Positions 9,961 to 18,424 of a stretch of DNA of 64,000 nucleotides are shown here, piece by piece; positions within the stretch are counted from its first letter, which is position 1, and every line of letters begins with the position of its first letter. Position numbers and translations under genes: made by a program. The notes beneath the pieces are model-generated. The model saw only the letters and a list, made by a program, of their open reading frames with translations, was not told the DNA's origin and did no database searches. The stretch is from Stappia stellulata (GTDB lineage Bacteria; Pseudomonadota; Alphaproteobacteria; Rhizobiales; Stappiaceae): NCBI RefSeq assembly GCF_020176715.1, contig NZ_JAIVMF010000002.1, positions 1-64,000 on the forward strand, written 5' to 3'.

Positions 9961-11527
9961 AGCAGTTGAACTTGTTCCGCTTGAGGGTCTTGCATGCATC
10001 CCACGCCGCGGTCTTGGACTTGAAGCCGACGAAACGGGCCCGGTAGAGGGTCGTGCCGTCCGCCTCGACCGGCTCGGTGTGCGGGTCGTAGCCGCGCAGC
10101 GTGCGTCCGACACGGCCCTGAGCCTTCTTCAGCATCGAAATCGCCCCGTCCTCGGTCTCGGCCGCGGCAATCTGGATCTGCCAGCCGGGTTCGGGATCGG
10201 CGGTGTTGTTGGCGGCAACGGTCACGGAGGCATTCGCCGGAGCCGCGGGAAGGGCGGCTGCGCCGCTGGCCGCGCTCGCCACCTGGATCGTCTGCGTCCG
10301 CACGGCCCGGATCACGGGCTCGCTGCGCTTCGGCGCGCGCGGGGCTGCGGCCGGGGGAAGCGGGACGCCGGCGCCGCTGTTGAAGGCCAGGCTCTTGCGG
10401 CGCAGGGCCGCCTTAAGATCCGCCTTCTGCGGCACGGGAACGATGGACCCGGTCACGATGTCGCCATGGGCGAGCTGCGTGGCGGCGATGATCGGCTTGG
10501 CGTCGGGAACCTCGGCGATGGCGGCGGGCCTGGCGAAGGCAAGCGGCTTTGTGTCGGGAACCTCGACCTGGGCGAGCAGGACCGGCTTGGTGTCGGGAAC
10601 CGGAATGTTGCGCAGTTCGGCATACCGCGGGATCGCCGAGGTGCCACGGGCAACCAGCATCGGTGCGGTGCGCTTGCCGCGCGAGGCCTTGGGAAGGTAG
10701 CTGGCGATCAGCTTCTTCATCTGGGCATTGCGCGAGGCGCCCGACCGGCCACCCATGACAACCGCCACAATGTGCCGGTTGTTGCGCTTGACCGAGGTCA
10801 CCAGGTTGAAGCCCGACGCGCGGATGTAGCCGGTCTTGATGCCGTCGACGCCCTTCACCCGGCCCAGCAGGCGGTTGTGGTTGCCGTAGCGGCGGCCCTT
10901 GTAGGAATAAACGCGTGTGCCGAAGTACTTGTAGTACTTGGGGAAGCGCTCCTGGATCGCGCGGCCGAGAACCGCCATGTCGCGGGCGGTCGTGACCTGC
11001 TTGCTGTTCGGCAGGCCCGACGGGTTCTTGAAGGTGGTGGACTTCATGCCGAGCTGGCGGGCGCGCTGGGTCATGCGCCGACCGAAGGCGGACACGGAGC
11101 CGGAAATGTTTTCCGCGACCACCACGGCGACGTCATTGGCCGACTTGGTTACCAGCGCCAGGATCGCATCCTTGGCGCGGATGGTGCTGCCCGGCTTGAG
11201 GCCGAGTTTCGACGGCGGGCGGCTCGCGGCGTATTTGGACACCTTGAGCGGCGTCCGCAGGGACATGCGGCCGGCTTCCAGTTCCTCAAACAGCATGTAG
11301 AGCGTCATGATCTTGGTCAGCGACGCCGGATAGCGTTTGGTATCCGCCTTGTAGCTGTACAGGGTCTTGCCGGTCTTGGCGTCGACCACGATGCCGGAAT
11401 ATTTCGAATTCGCATTCGCCGTCGCCGGCGTCAATGCCAGGCACCCGACCGCGATCGTCGCAATCAGAGAACCGCGAATTCCGCTTGTCAGGACGCGCGC
11501 GGCGCGTCGCACACCTTTACTCAGCAC
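9944..11527 (-). CDS. D-alanyl-D-alanine carboxypeptidase (peptidase S11) with C-terminal SPOR domain
   Basis: This 527-residue exported enzyme trims peptidoglycan stem peptides in the periplasm. It has a signal peptide (residues 1-40) and the three active-site motifs of S11 penicillin-binding proteins: SLTK at 69-72, SAN at 129-131 and KTG at 231-233. A Pro/Ala-rich linker holds three tandem VPDTKP/VPDAKP copies near residues 313-346. A SPOR domain (about 445-527) ends in FNCYAVYQ and should bind denuded glycan at division sites. The start is a GTG with GGGGTGAC upstream. This DacA/DacF-plus-SPOR arrangement is typical of Alphaproteobacteria. Confidence 0.92.
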   Translation of the reverse strand: MLSKGVRRAARVLTSGIRGSLIATIAVGCLALTPATANANSKYSGIVVDAKTGKTLYSYKADTKRYPASLTKIMTLYMLFEELEAGRMSLRTPLKVSKYAASRPPSKLGLKPGSTIRAKDAILALVTKSANDVAVVVAENISGSVSAFGRRMTQRARQLGMKSTTFKNPSGLPNSKQVTTARDMAVLGRAIQERFPKYYKYFGTRVYSYKGRRYGNHNRLLGRVKGVDGIKTGYIRASGFNLVTSVKRNNRHIVAVVMGGRSGASRNAQMKKLIASYLPKASRGKRTAPMLVARGTSAIPRYAELRNIPVPDTKPVLLAQVEVPDTKPLAFARPAAIAEVPDAKPIIAATQLAHGDIVTGSIVPVPQKADLKAALRRKSLAFNSGAGVPLPPAAAPRAPKRSEPVIRAVRTQTIQVASAASGAAALPAAPANASVTVAANNTADPEPGWQIQIAAAETEDGAISMLKKAQGRVGRTLRGYDPHTEPVEADGTTLYRARFVGFKSKTAAWDACKTLKRNKFNCYAVYQ

Positions 11528-12043
11528 AATGTCACCCCATTCGGGCCAGGTGTTTCGGTTGCGGCGCCCTCGTCGGCTCCGGTTGGTCCGGATGCCGCGA
11601 TGACCCTCGCCGCGGACGGAAGGCTAGCGCAAACAGGGTTACGAATTTGCAAACGCGAGCGCCTGCGAAATCCGGTTTCCGTGTTGTTCTGCCGGTTTGT
11701 TTCCGCCATGTCGTTCCCGCAGATTCGCAAATGGCAGTTAATGCGCCGTTACCCGATGCCGGTCCGCTGTATCAAATGACGTGTCGCTTGGCGACCTGTG
11801 GACAGGGCGCGGTCTTCCGCCAAACTATCGTCGCGGTTGCGCGGACACGACCGGGAATTCTCTTAGGACGAAGGAATATGTTGCGGCGCAAAATGGATCG
11901 TTGACATAAATTGTGCACTGCATATATACCCAAGGGACAGTGAGACAGTCGGCGTCGTTCCATTGGTATCGAACCCGGCTGCGCATGCGCAAGACGGGTA
12001 TCCGTGCTGCGGTCCACAGACCAGACACGCCAACGAGGTTATC
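11528..12043. other. Intergenic region between dacA-like and phasin genes
   Basis: These 516 bases separate two divergent genes. The right half contains a good sigma-70-type promoter (11901-11928) for the phasin gene and a leader of about 110 bases. The left half should hold the carboxypeptidase promoter, but I cannot assign it confidently. No additional open frame with convincing codon use is present. Confidence 0.6.
11901..11928 (+). promoter_or_regulatory. Phasin promoter with an embedded TGCACTGCA motif
   Basis: TTGACA at 11901-11906 and TATATA at 11923-11928 are separated by 16 bases. Inside the spacer, TGCACTGCA fits the palindromic TGCRNYGCA pattern, which as I recall has been reported for the polyhydroxybutyrate regulator PhaR/AniA in rhizobia. 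A repressor bound here would block the promoter of the granule protein gene 115 bases downstream. Confidence 0.6.
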
Positions 12044-12376
12044 ATGATCAACAATTTTGAAGAGATGCAGAAGCTCAGCAAGGACAACATGGACGTGATG
12101 ATGCAGAGCATCGGCGCCATGACCAAGGGCATGCAAGCGATCGCGTCCGAAGTGGCCGACTACCAGAAGAAGTCCTTCGAGGAAAGCACTGCGGCCATGG
12201 AGAAGCTCGTCGCTTCGAAGTCGCTCGACAAGGCGTTTGAAGCCCAGAGCGACTTCATGAAGACCGCATACGAAGGCTTCGTCGGCGAAGTCACGAAGAT
12301 CGGCGACATGTATTCGGAACTCGCCAAGGACACCTACAAGCCTTACGAAGGCGTCATCGCCAAGGTCGCCAAGTAA
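12044..12376 (+). CDS. Phasin family protein
   Basis: This 110-residue amphipathic, helix-rich protein coats polyhydroxyalkanoate granules in related bacteria. The family pattern is seen in MINNFEEMQKLSKDNMDVMM at the start, a central AIASEVADYQKKSFEESTAAMEKL and FMKTAYEGFVGEVTKIGDMY. Methionine, lysine and glutamate are abundant and there is no Cys. The ATG at 12044 follows an ACGAGG ribosome-binding site. In-frame upstream codons are unlikely to be used because they lie in the leader. Strong promoter and terminator signals bracket the gene as a single transcription unit, suggesting high expression. No PHA synthase gene is in the window. Confidence 0.88.
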   Translation: MINNFEEMQKLSKDNMDVMMQSIGAMTKGMQAIASEVADYQKKSFEESTAAMEKLVASKSLDKAFEAQSDFMKTAYEGFVGEVTKIGDMYSELAKDTYKPYEGVIAKVAK

Positions 12377-12425
12377 GTCCTTCGTCGTTTTGCGACATGT
12401 TTCGCGGGGCCTCGGCTCCGCCTGT

Positions 12426-12453
12426 AAAAGCCCGGCCCCGTGCCGGGCTTTTT
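12426..12453 (+). terminator. Rho-independent terminator of the phasin gene
   Basis: AAAAGCCCGGC pairs with GCCGGGCTTTTT around a CCCGT loop, 50 bases after the phasin stop. It is a textbook terminator with a continuous T tract. Confidence 0.92.
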
Positions 12454-12908
12454 CGTTTTGCGGGGAGGGCCGCGCCGCGGGTGCCCACGGTCTCCTGAAC
12501 CAAACGCCCCGGTCTTCGTTTTCCCGGTCCGTTCGATGTCCAACGGCATTGTTGCCGATGAAAATGATCATACATACTGTAGAGTGAACGGGCAGCCTCC
12601 GGTCGTCCGTCGCCGCGAGGCCCGCCGGAGCGGTGCGGCGGAGCCGGGAAATATGCCTGCGTCCGCGCGCCCGAGGGGTTGGTGAACCGCCGCAGCGCGC
12701 TAGGATATTGGAGAGACGCGCTCGCCGACGAGACCGTCCCTTGCCTCGTGTGGCAATTCGGGCCGGCGCGCGCTCAAAATGACTTTGCCGGACTCGCGCT
12801 TCGGGCGCATCCGGCGCGAGCCTCGAACGAAGCGGACAGCCGGGCAAACACCGCTGATCGCATGTGTTCGCACCAGAAGGTCCGTTGCAAACAGGCTATG
12901 GAGCAGGA
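12454..12908. other. Intergenic region upstream of clpS
   Basis: These 455 bases have no convincing gene. The only signal is a possible sigma-70-type promoter at 12552-12580. Short open frames here show the codon use of noise. The leader before clpS would be about 320 bases if that promoter is used. Confidence 0.5.
12552..12580 (+). promoter_or_regulatory. Possible promoter for clpS-clpA
   Basis: TTGCCG at 12552-12557 and TACTGT at 12575-12580 are spaced by exactly 17 bases in an AT-rich pocket within GC-rich surroundings. The match to the sigma-70 consensus is moderate, and the distance to clpS is long. Confidence 0.3.
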
Positions 12909-13238
12909 ATGACGAAAGGACCTCAACGCGGGGACGGCGACGACACAGGCGGTCTGGTCGTTACCAAAACGCGTACGGTAGCCAAGCGGCCGAACTTGTA
13001 TCGCGTTCTGTTGCTCAACGACGACTACACACCGATGGAATTCGTCGTGCATGTCGTGGAGCGGTTCTTCCAGAAGAATCGCGAGGAAGCGACACGCATC
13101 ATGTTGCACGTCCATCATCACGGAGTGGGCGAGTGCGGGGTGTTCACCTACGAGGTCGCCGAGACCAAGGTTACACAGGTGATGGACTTTGCCCGCAAAC
13201 ACCAGCATCCTCTTCAGTGCGTGATGGAAAAGAAATAG
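12909..13238 (+). CDS. clpS: ATP-dependent Clp protease adaptor ClpS
   Basis: This 109-residue adaptor delivers N-end-rule substrates (bulky N-terminal residues) to the ClpAP protease. The core [18 protein letters not shown] forms part of the substrate pocket. The [19 protein letters not shown] block and the [19 protein letters not shown]-terminus complete the family signature. The N-terminal 30 residues are the flexible extension that engages ClpA. The ATG at 12909 follows GGAGCAGG. clpA starts nine bases after the stop, the classical operon. Confidence 0.96.
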   Translation: MTKGPQRGDGDDTGGLVVTKTRTVAKRPNLYRVLLLNDDYTPMEFVVHVVERFFQKNREEATRIMLHVHHHGVGECGVFTYEVAETKVTQVMDFARKHQHPLQCVMEKK

Positions 13239-13247
13239 GGGTCGCCA

Positions 13248-15680
13248 GTGCCTTCATTCTCCCGAAGCCTCGAAAAGGCGCTGCATCAAGCGCTGTCCTT
13301 CGCAAACGAGCGGCAACAGGAATACGCGACTCTCGAGCATCTTCTGCTTGCCCTGGTCGATGACCAGGACGCAGCCGCCGTGATGCGCGCCTGTAACGTC
13401 GATCTGGATATTCTGAAACGCAATCTCGTCGATTACATCGATTCCGAGCTTGAAAACCTCGTCATCGACGGAGACGACGATAGCAAGCCGACGGCCGGGT
13501 TCCAGCGCGTCATCCAGCGTGCGGTGATCCATGTCCAGTCTTCGGGGCGCGAGGAGGTGACCGGTGCCAATGTGCTGGTGGCGATCTTCGCGGAGCGCGA
13601 AAGCCACGCGGCCTATTTCCTGCAGGAGCAGGACATGACCCGTTACGACGCGGTCAACTACATCTCCCACGGCATCGCAAAGCGCGCCGGCATGTCCGAG
13701 GCGCGTCCCGTCACCGGTGCCGACGAGGAAGCTGCCACCGAGGAAGTTGGCGAGAAGCCCAAGCAGAAGACCGATGCGCTCGAGGCCTATTGCGTCAACC
13801 TGAACGAGAAGGCGAAGGCCGGGCGCATCGACCCGCTGATCGGGCGCGATGCGGAGATCTCGCGCACCATCCAGATCCTGTGTCGCCGGTCGAAGAACAA
13901 TCCGCTGTTCGTTGGCGATCCCGGCGTCGGCAAGACCGCCATCGCGGAAGGGCTTGCCAAGCGCATCGTCGACAAGGACGTCCCCGACGTGCTGATGGAT
14001 GCGACGATCTTCTCGCTCGACATGGGCGCGCTGCTGGCCGGCACGCGCTACCGCGGCGATTTCGAGGAGCGCCTGAAGCAGGTGGTCAAGGAGATCGAGG
14101 AGTATCCCGGCGCGGTGATGTTCATCGATGAGATCCATACGGTGATCGGCGCGGGCGCCACCTCGGGCGGGGCGATGGACGCCTCCAACCTGTTGAAGCC
14201 GGCGCTCGCCTCCGGCACGATCCGCTGCGTCGGCTCGACCACCTACAAGGAGTATCGCCAGTTCTTCGAGAAGGACCGCGCGCTGCTGCGGCGGTTCCAG
14301 AAGATCGACGTCAACGAGCCGACGATCTCCGATGCGGTCGAGATCCTGAAGGGTCTGAAGCCCTATTTCGAGACCTTCCACAAGGTCCGCTACACCAATG
14401 ATGCGATCAAGACGGCGGTCGAGCTGTCGGCCCGCTACATCAACGACCGCAAGCTGCCGGACAAGGCCATCGACGTGATCGATGAATCCGGCGCGTCGCT
14501 GAAACTGCTGCCCGAAGGCCGTCGCCGCAAGACCATCGGCGTGAAGGAGATCGAAACCACCATCGCCTCCATGGCCAGGATCCCGCCGAAATCCGTCTCC
14601 AAGTCGGACGAGGAGGTGCTGTCCAACCTCAACGCCACGCTGAAACGCGTCGTCTATGGCCAGGACGACGCCATCGAGACCCTGTCGTCGGCGATCAAGC
14701 TGTCGCGCGCCGGGCTGCGCGAGCCGGACAAGCCGATCGGCAACTATCTGTTCTCCGGTCCGACCGGCGTCGGCAAGACGGAGGTTGCCCGTCAGCTCGC
14801 CAGTTCGCTCGGCGTGGAGCTGCTGCGCTTCGACATGTCGGAGTATATGGAGCGTCACACGGTGTCGCGGCTGATCGGCGCGCCTCCGGGCTATGTCGGC
14901 TTCGACCAAGGCGGTCTCCTGACCGACGGCGTCGACCAGCATCCCCATTGCGTGCTGCTTCTGGACGAGATCGAGAAGGCCCATCCGGACCTCTTCAACA
15001 TCCTGTTGCAGGTGATGGACCACGGCAAGCTGACCGACCACAACGGCAAGCAGGTCGACTTCCGCAATGTGATCCTGATCATGACGACCAACGCGGGCGC
15101 CTCCGACATGGCGAAGGAGCCGATCGGCTTCAACCGGGTCAAGCGCCAGGGCGAGGACCAGGAGGCGATCAACCGGCTGTTCTCGCCGGAGTTCCGCAAC
15201 CGTCTCGATGCCGTCATCGCCTTCGGCAATCTGCCGACCGAGGTGGTGCACCGGATCGTCGAGAAGTTCGTCATGCAGCTGGAAGCCCAGCTTGCCGACC
15301 GCGGCGTGACCTTCGAGCTGACCGAGGAGGCGGTCTCCTGGCTGGCGGAGAAGGGCTACGACGAGCGCATGGGCGCGCGTCCGCTCGCGCGCGTGATCCA
15401 GGAGCACATCAAGCGGCCGCTCGCCGACGAGGTGCTCTTCGGCAAGCTGCGCAAGGGCGGTACGGTCAAGGTCTCCGTTTCGGAAGACGCAGCCGGTCTG
15501 CTGCTGGAAAGCGTCGAGGAAACGGTGGTCAAGCCGAAGGCCGAAAAGCCCAAGGCCGCCAAGCCGAAGCGGCGCCGCAAGCCGGCGGCGAAGAAGACCG
15601 AGGCCTCCACGGGCGCAAGCCGCAAGGGCGACGGACCGGCGAAGAAAAGCCTGATCCCGAAGGTTCCGCTGGCGGACTGA
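13248..15680 (+). CDS. clpA: ATP-dependent Clp protease ATP-binding subunit ClpA
   Basis: This 810-residue AAA+ unfoldase works with ClpP and ClpS. It has an N-terminal double Clp repeat (residues 1-150), a first Walker [10 protein letters not shown] near 222 and a second GPTGVGKTE near 504, each followed by a DEI/DEIEK Walker B. An IGF tripeptide near residue 625 is at the place of the ClpP-docking loop. The last 55 residues form a Lys/Ala/Pro-rich tail (repeats of KPKA and KPAAKK) that E. coli ClpA lacks and that accounts for the extra length. The GTG start is nine bases after clpS. Confidence 0.96.
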   Translation: MPSFSRSLEKALHQALSFANERQQEYATLEHLLLALVDDQDAAAVMRACNVDLDILKRNLVDYIDSELENLVIDGDDDSKPTAGFQRVIQRAVIHVQSSGREEVTGANVLVAIFAERESHAAYFLQEQDMTRYDAVNYISHGIAKRAGMSEARPVTGADEEAATEEVGEKPKQKTDALEAYCVNLNEKAKAGRIDPLIGRDAEISRTIQILCRRSKNNPLFVGDPGVGKTAIAEGLAKRIVDKDVPDVLMDATIFSLDMGALLAGTRYRGDFEERLKQVVKEIEEYPGAVMFIDEIHTVIGAGATSGGAMDASNLLKPALASGTIRCVGSTTYKEYRQFFEKDRALLRRFQKIDVNEPTISDAVEILKGLKPYFETFHKVRYTNDAIKTAVELSARYINDRKLPDKAIDVIDESGASLKLLPEGRRRKTIGVKEIETTIASMARIPPKSVSKSDEEVLSNLNATLKRVVYGQDDAIETLSSAIKLSRAGLREPDKPIGNYLFSGPTGVGKTEVARQLASSLGVELLRFDMSEYMERHTVSRLIGAPPGYVGFDQGGLLTDGVDQHPHCVLLLDEIEKAHPDLFNILLQVMDHGKLTDHNGKQVDFRNVILIMTTNAGASDMAKEPIGFNRVKRQGEDQEAINRLFSPEFRNRLDAVIAFGNLPTEVVHRIVEKFVMQLEAQLADRGVTFELTEEAVSWLAEKGYDERMGARPLARVIQEHIKRPLADEVLFGKLRKGGTVKVSVSEDAAGLLLESVEETVVKPKAEKPKAAKPKRRRKPAAKKTEASTGASRKGDGPAKKSLIPKVPLAD

Positions 15681-15722
15681 CGTCGCCCGATCCGGGGCCT
15701 GCGCCCCGCTCCCGATATCGTG

Positions 15723-15749
15723 AAACGGCACCCTGCGGGGTGCCGTTTT
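15723..15749 (+). terminator. Rho-independent terminator of clpS-clpA
   Basis: AAACGGCACCC pairs with GGGTGCCGTTT around TGCG and is followed by T residues, 43 bases after the clpA stop. Confidence 0.88.
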
Positions 15750-15841
15750 GCATTCGGCCCGACGCCTGCTAGAAGGGAATGGTTCCCTTCAGCCTGATGC
15801 GCGTGCCCGACGCGACGCCTCCCGGTTTCCAGTGCCTTGTC

Positions 15842-16621
15842 ATGACGTCACCTTCCGATCCTTCGGGCGCATCGGGCGCCCCGCCTCCGGTCGAGCCGTC
15901 CTCGCCGCCTGTCACCTCGCTGGGATGGGCCTTGCGCGGCATGCGCTCGGCCGTCTCGATCCCGGCGCTGATCCTGACCGCGGCGTTCGTCGGCTATGCG
16001 GGGCTTGCGCGCGAAAGCGGGCTGACGCTCGACCAGACGCTGATGATGACGGGTCTCGTGTGGGCTCTGCCCAGCATCGTCGTCCTGACCGGCGCGATCA
16101 CCGGCGGCATGGGCATGATCTCCGCGGGCCTTGCGGTGGCGCTTGCCTCCGTGCGCTTGATGCCGATGACCATGGCGCTGATGCCGCTGTTGCGCGTTGA
16201 GGGCAAGACGAAGCGCTGGCATTTGCTGATAGCCTCGCATTTCGTCGCGGTCACCGCCTGGGTGTTCGCCATGCGCAATGTCCAGGACCTTCCGCGCGAG
16301 GCGCGCCTGCCGTTCTTTCTGGGGTTTGGCGCCAGCCTGACGGGCTTCGTGTTCTGCATGACGGGCGTGGCCTATGTGATGGTCGGCAGCCTGCCGCCGA
16401 TGGTCGCCGGCGGGCTCTTCATGCTGACGCCGGTCTATTTCCTCTGTTCGCTCTGGGGCGCGTCGCGGATTTCCGCCGACAAGGCCGCCATGCTCGCAGG
16501 CCTTGTTCTCGGGCCGGTGTTTTATCTTCTCGCGCCGGAGCTGGATCTGCTCCTGACCGGGCTGGTTGGCGGCACGCTCGCCTATGTCGCCACGCGGTTG
16601 GCCCGACGGGGAGTGCGATGA
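15842..16621 (+). CDS. azlC: AzlC family membrane protein (branched-chain amino-acid exporter, large subunit)
   Basis: This 259-residue inner-membrane protein should form an amino-acid exporter together with AzlD. After a Pro/Ser-rich N-terminal stretch comes GMRSAVSIPALILTAAFVGYAGLARESGLT, the conserved AzlC opening. Several hydrophobic segments follow, with the family-typical ASVRLMPMTMALMPLLR near residue 100. The start is uncertain. The ATG at 15842 is chosen, while an ATG at 15779 would add 21 residues but lies only two or three bases from its possible ribosome-binding site. The stop overlaps the azlD start. Confidence 0.85.
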   Translation: MTSPSDPSGASGAPPPVEPSSPPVTSLGWALRGMRSAVSIPALILTAAFVGYAGLARESGLTLDQTLMMTGLVWALPSIVVLTGAITGGMGMISAGLAVALASVRLMPMTMALMPLLRVEGKTKRWHLLIASHFVAVTAWVFAMRNVQDLPREARLPFFLGFGASLTGFVFCMTGVAYVMVGSLPPMVAGGLFMLTPVYFLCSLWGASRISADKAAMLAGLVLGPVFYLLAPELDLLLTGLVGGTLAYVATRLARRGVR

Positions 16622-16968
16622 CGATGGCGGAGCTGTGGTGGTGGCCCTATGCGATGATCGTCGTTGCCGGTTGGCTCGCGACCGATGTCTGGCGCTGGCT
16701 GGGTGTGCTGTTCAGCGGACGCCTGCGCGAAGACAGCGAGCTGATGGTCTTCATCCGCAGCGTCGCAACGGCGCTTGTCGCCGGTGTGATCTCCAAGCTG
16801 GTGCTGTTTCCCGCCGGCGCGCTGGAAAGCGCACCGGTCGTGCTGCGGCTGGCGGCCGCGGTCTCCGGCTTCGCGGCCTTCCTGCTGTTCGGTCAGCGGG
16901 TCATTGTCGGCGTTCTGGCCGCCGAGGTTGTGCTGATCGGCGGATGGCTCCTTCTCGGCGGAAGTTGA
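16618..16968 (+). CDS. azlD: AzlD family membrane protein (small exporter subunit)
   Basis: This 116-residue protein has four predicted hydrophobic helices, for example WWPYAMIVVAGWLATDVW at the start and VIVGVLAAEVVLIGGWLLLG at the end. It belongs to the AzlD domain family that pairs with AzlC in branched-chain amino-acid export. Its ATG overlaps the AzlC stop as ATGA, which implies translational coupling and a stoichiometric complex. Substrates cannot be inferred from the sequence. Confidence 0.85.
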   Translation: MTMAELWWWPYAMIVVAGWLATDVWRWLGVLFSGRLREDSELMVFIRSVATALVAGVISKLVLFPAGALESAPVVLRLAAAVSGFAAFLLFGQRVIVGVLAAEVVLIGGWLLLGGS

Positions 16969-16992
16969 GGACAGATCGAGGTCGGCGCCATG

Positions 16993-17016
16993 CTGCTGAC
17001 AGGATGCTGTCAGCAG
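16993..17016. repeat. Perfect 10-base inverted repeat
   Basis: CTGCTGACAG and CTGTCAGCAG are separated by GATG, 25 bases after the azlD stop and 63 bases before the next gene. No T tract follows, so it could be an operator for the downstream GST gene or a weak mRNA-end hairpin. Confidence 0.5.
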
Positions 17017-17078
17017 GACCCTGTCATGGTCTCCCCATGGCGCGCCGATGCGCCGCCCATCTGACACGGAGACCTGCA

Positions 17079-17714
17079 ATGTCCACCGAAAAGCTGACGC
17101 TTCACTATGCCCCCCGGTCCCGGGCCAGCGCCACTCGCGCGCTTCTCGACGAGCTAGGCGCGCCTCATGAGCTGAATGTCCTCAACATCCGCGCGCGCGA
17201 GCAGAAGTCGCCGGCCTATCTGGCGATCAATCCGTTCGGCAAGGTGCCGGCCCTCAGCCACGGCGATGCGGTGCTGACGGAATCCATCGCCATCGCGCTC
17301 TATCTCGGCGATCTCTTCCCCGCGGCCGGACTGACGCCGATGCCGGGCGACCCGCGCCGCGGCGCCTATCTGCGATGGATGGTGTTTTATGCCGCAAGCT
17401 TCGAGCCGGCGCTGAGCGACAGGATGTACGGCCATGTGCCGCCGGCAAACGAATCCTCCTATGGCACCTTCGATCAGGTGATTGAGGCTCTGGCCGACCA
17501 GCTCGCGCGTGCTCCTTATATCCTCGGTGAGGACATCACGGTCGCCGACATCCAGTGGGGCGCGTCGCTGCAATGGGCGCTGGAGTTCAAGGCGATCCCG
17601 GACCGTCCGGTCTTTCGGGACTATGCAGCGCGGGTGACCGCGCGGCCGAGCTTCCAGCGCCTGTTTGAGGACGAGGCGCGGCTCGATGCCGAACACGAGG
17701 CTGCCGCCGCCTGA
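17079..17714 (+). CDS. Glutathione S-transferase family protein
   Basis: This 211-residue cytosolic two-domain GST shows the thioredoxin-like N-domain with LTLHYAPRSRASATRALLDEL at the glutathione-activating position. GKVPAL carries the cis-proline near residue 55, and LTESIAIALYLGDLFP near 66 follows. The helical C-domain contains the conserved EDITVADIQWG N-capping motif near residue 150. It is distinct from the other two GSTs in the window. The ATG follows GGAGACC. It stands alone behind the azlCD pair, from which an inverted repeat separates it. The substrate is unknown. Confidence 0.87.
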   Translation: MSTEKLTLHYAPRSRASATRALLDELGAPHELNVLNIRAREQKSPAYLAINPFGKVPALSHGDAVLTESIAIALYLGDLFPAAGLTPMPGDPRRGAYLRWMVFYAASFEPALSDRMYGHVPPANESSYGTFDQVIEALADQLARAPYILGEDITVADIQWGASLQWALEFKAIPDRPVFRDYAARVTARPSFQRLFEDEARLDAEHEAAAA

Positions 17715-17817
17715 GCGGCGGGTGAGGTGGAGGTCGGGGCGCTTGGTGAGGTTGGCGCCCCGACTCCACGAGAAAGCGCTTGTCGCCCGGCTTATCTGCG
17801 TTGCGCGCGCGACGCCC

Positions 17818-18246
17818 TCAGTTGCCGAGCACGCCGCGGATCTTGCGGGCATGGGCGGCGAGCACCTCGCCGTCGGCCATGTCGCCGGTGTGCGGGCGCA
17901 GCTTTACGCCGTCGAAGCGCGGGATCACATGGACGTGGGTGTGAAACACCACCTGTCCGCCAGCACTTTCGGAAAACTGCTGGATCGTCGTGCCGTCGGC
18001 GTCGAAGGCTTTCATCACGGCGCGGGCGAGCCTTTGCACCGTTGCCATGACGGCGTTGAGGTCGTCTTCGGCAATGTCCAGGATGTTGCGCGAGGGGGCC
18101 TTGGGGATCACCAGCACATGGCCGTCGCCGCGCGGCATGATGTCCATGATGGCGAGCGTCTTGTCGTCCTCGTAGACGGTCTGGCTCGGCAGCTCGCCGC
18201 GCAGGATCTTGGCGAAGACATTCTGGTCGTCATATGGCACCGACAT
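17818..18246 (-). CDS. HIT family nucleotide-binding protein
   Basis: This 142-residue small hydrolase or transferase acts on nucleotide phosphoramidates or related substrates. The histidine triad HTHVHV lies near residue 102, and the family opening NVFAKILRGELPSQTVYEDD and the DIMPRGDGHVLVIPK block are intact. The C-terminal extension is short. The ATG at 18246 gives the normal HIT length. It is adjacent to the FemAB-like gene on the same strand, 178 bases downstream of it, and may or may not share its transcript. No partner suggests a specific substrate. Confidence 0.93.
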   Translation of the reverse strand: MSVPYDDQNVFAKILRGELPSQTVYEDDKTLAIMDIMPRGDGHVLVIPKAPSRNILDIAEDDLNAVMATVQRLARAVMKAFDADGTTIQQFSESAGGQVVFHTHVHVIPRFDGVKLRPHTGDMADGEVLAAHARKIRGVLGN

Positions 18247-18424
18247 GGCAGGTTCCCTGAAAATGCGCGGTCCGGCAGACGCCGTCTCCGCTTGAAGTTC
18301 TGAATCAGCTTCACGTTCACATGCCGATTCAGCATGGTTGCATGCGCCGACTGAACGGTCTTTGAGGAAAAGATTCAAGTGCGGCGAAAGAGATGAGTCT
18401 TTTGAATCGCTTGGGCGAGGATCC

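Noticed and set aside
10079-11779. 566-codon + strand open frame
   Set aside because: It is antisense to the carboxypeptidase gene, which has SLTK, SAN and KTG motifs in order.
13254-15731. 825-codon open frame on the minus strand opposite clpA
   Set aside because: clpA on the + strand has all family motifs. The antisense frame has no recognisable domain.
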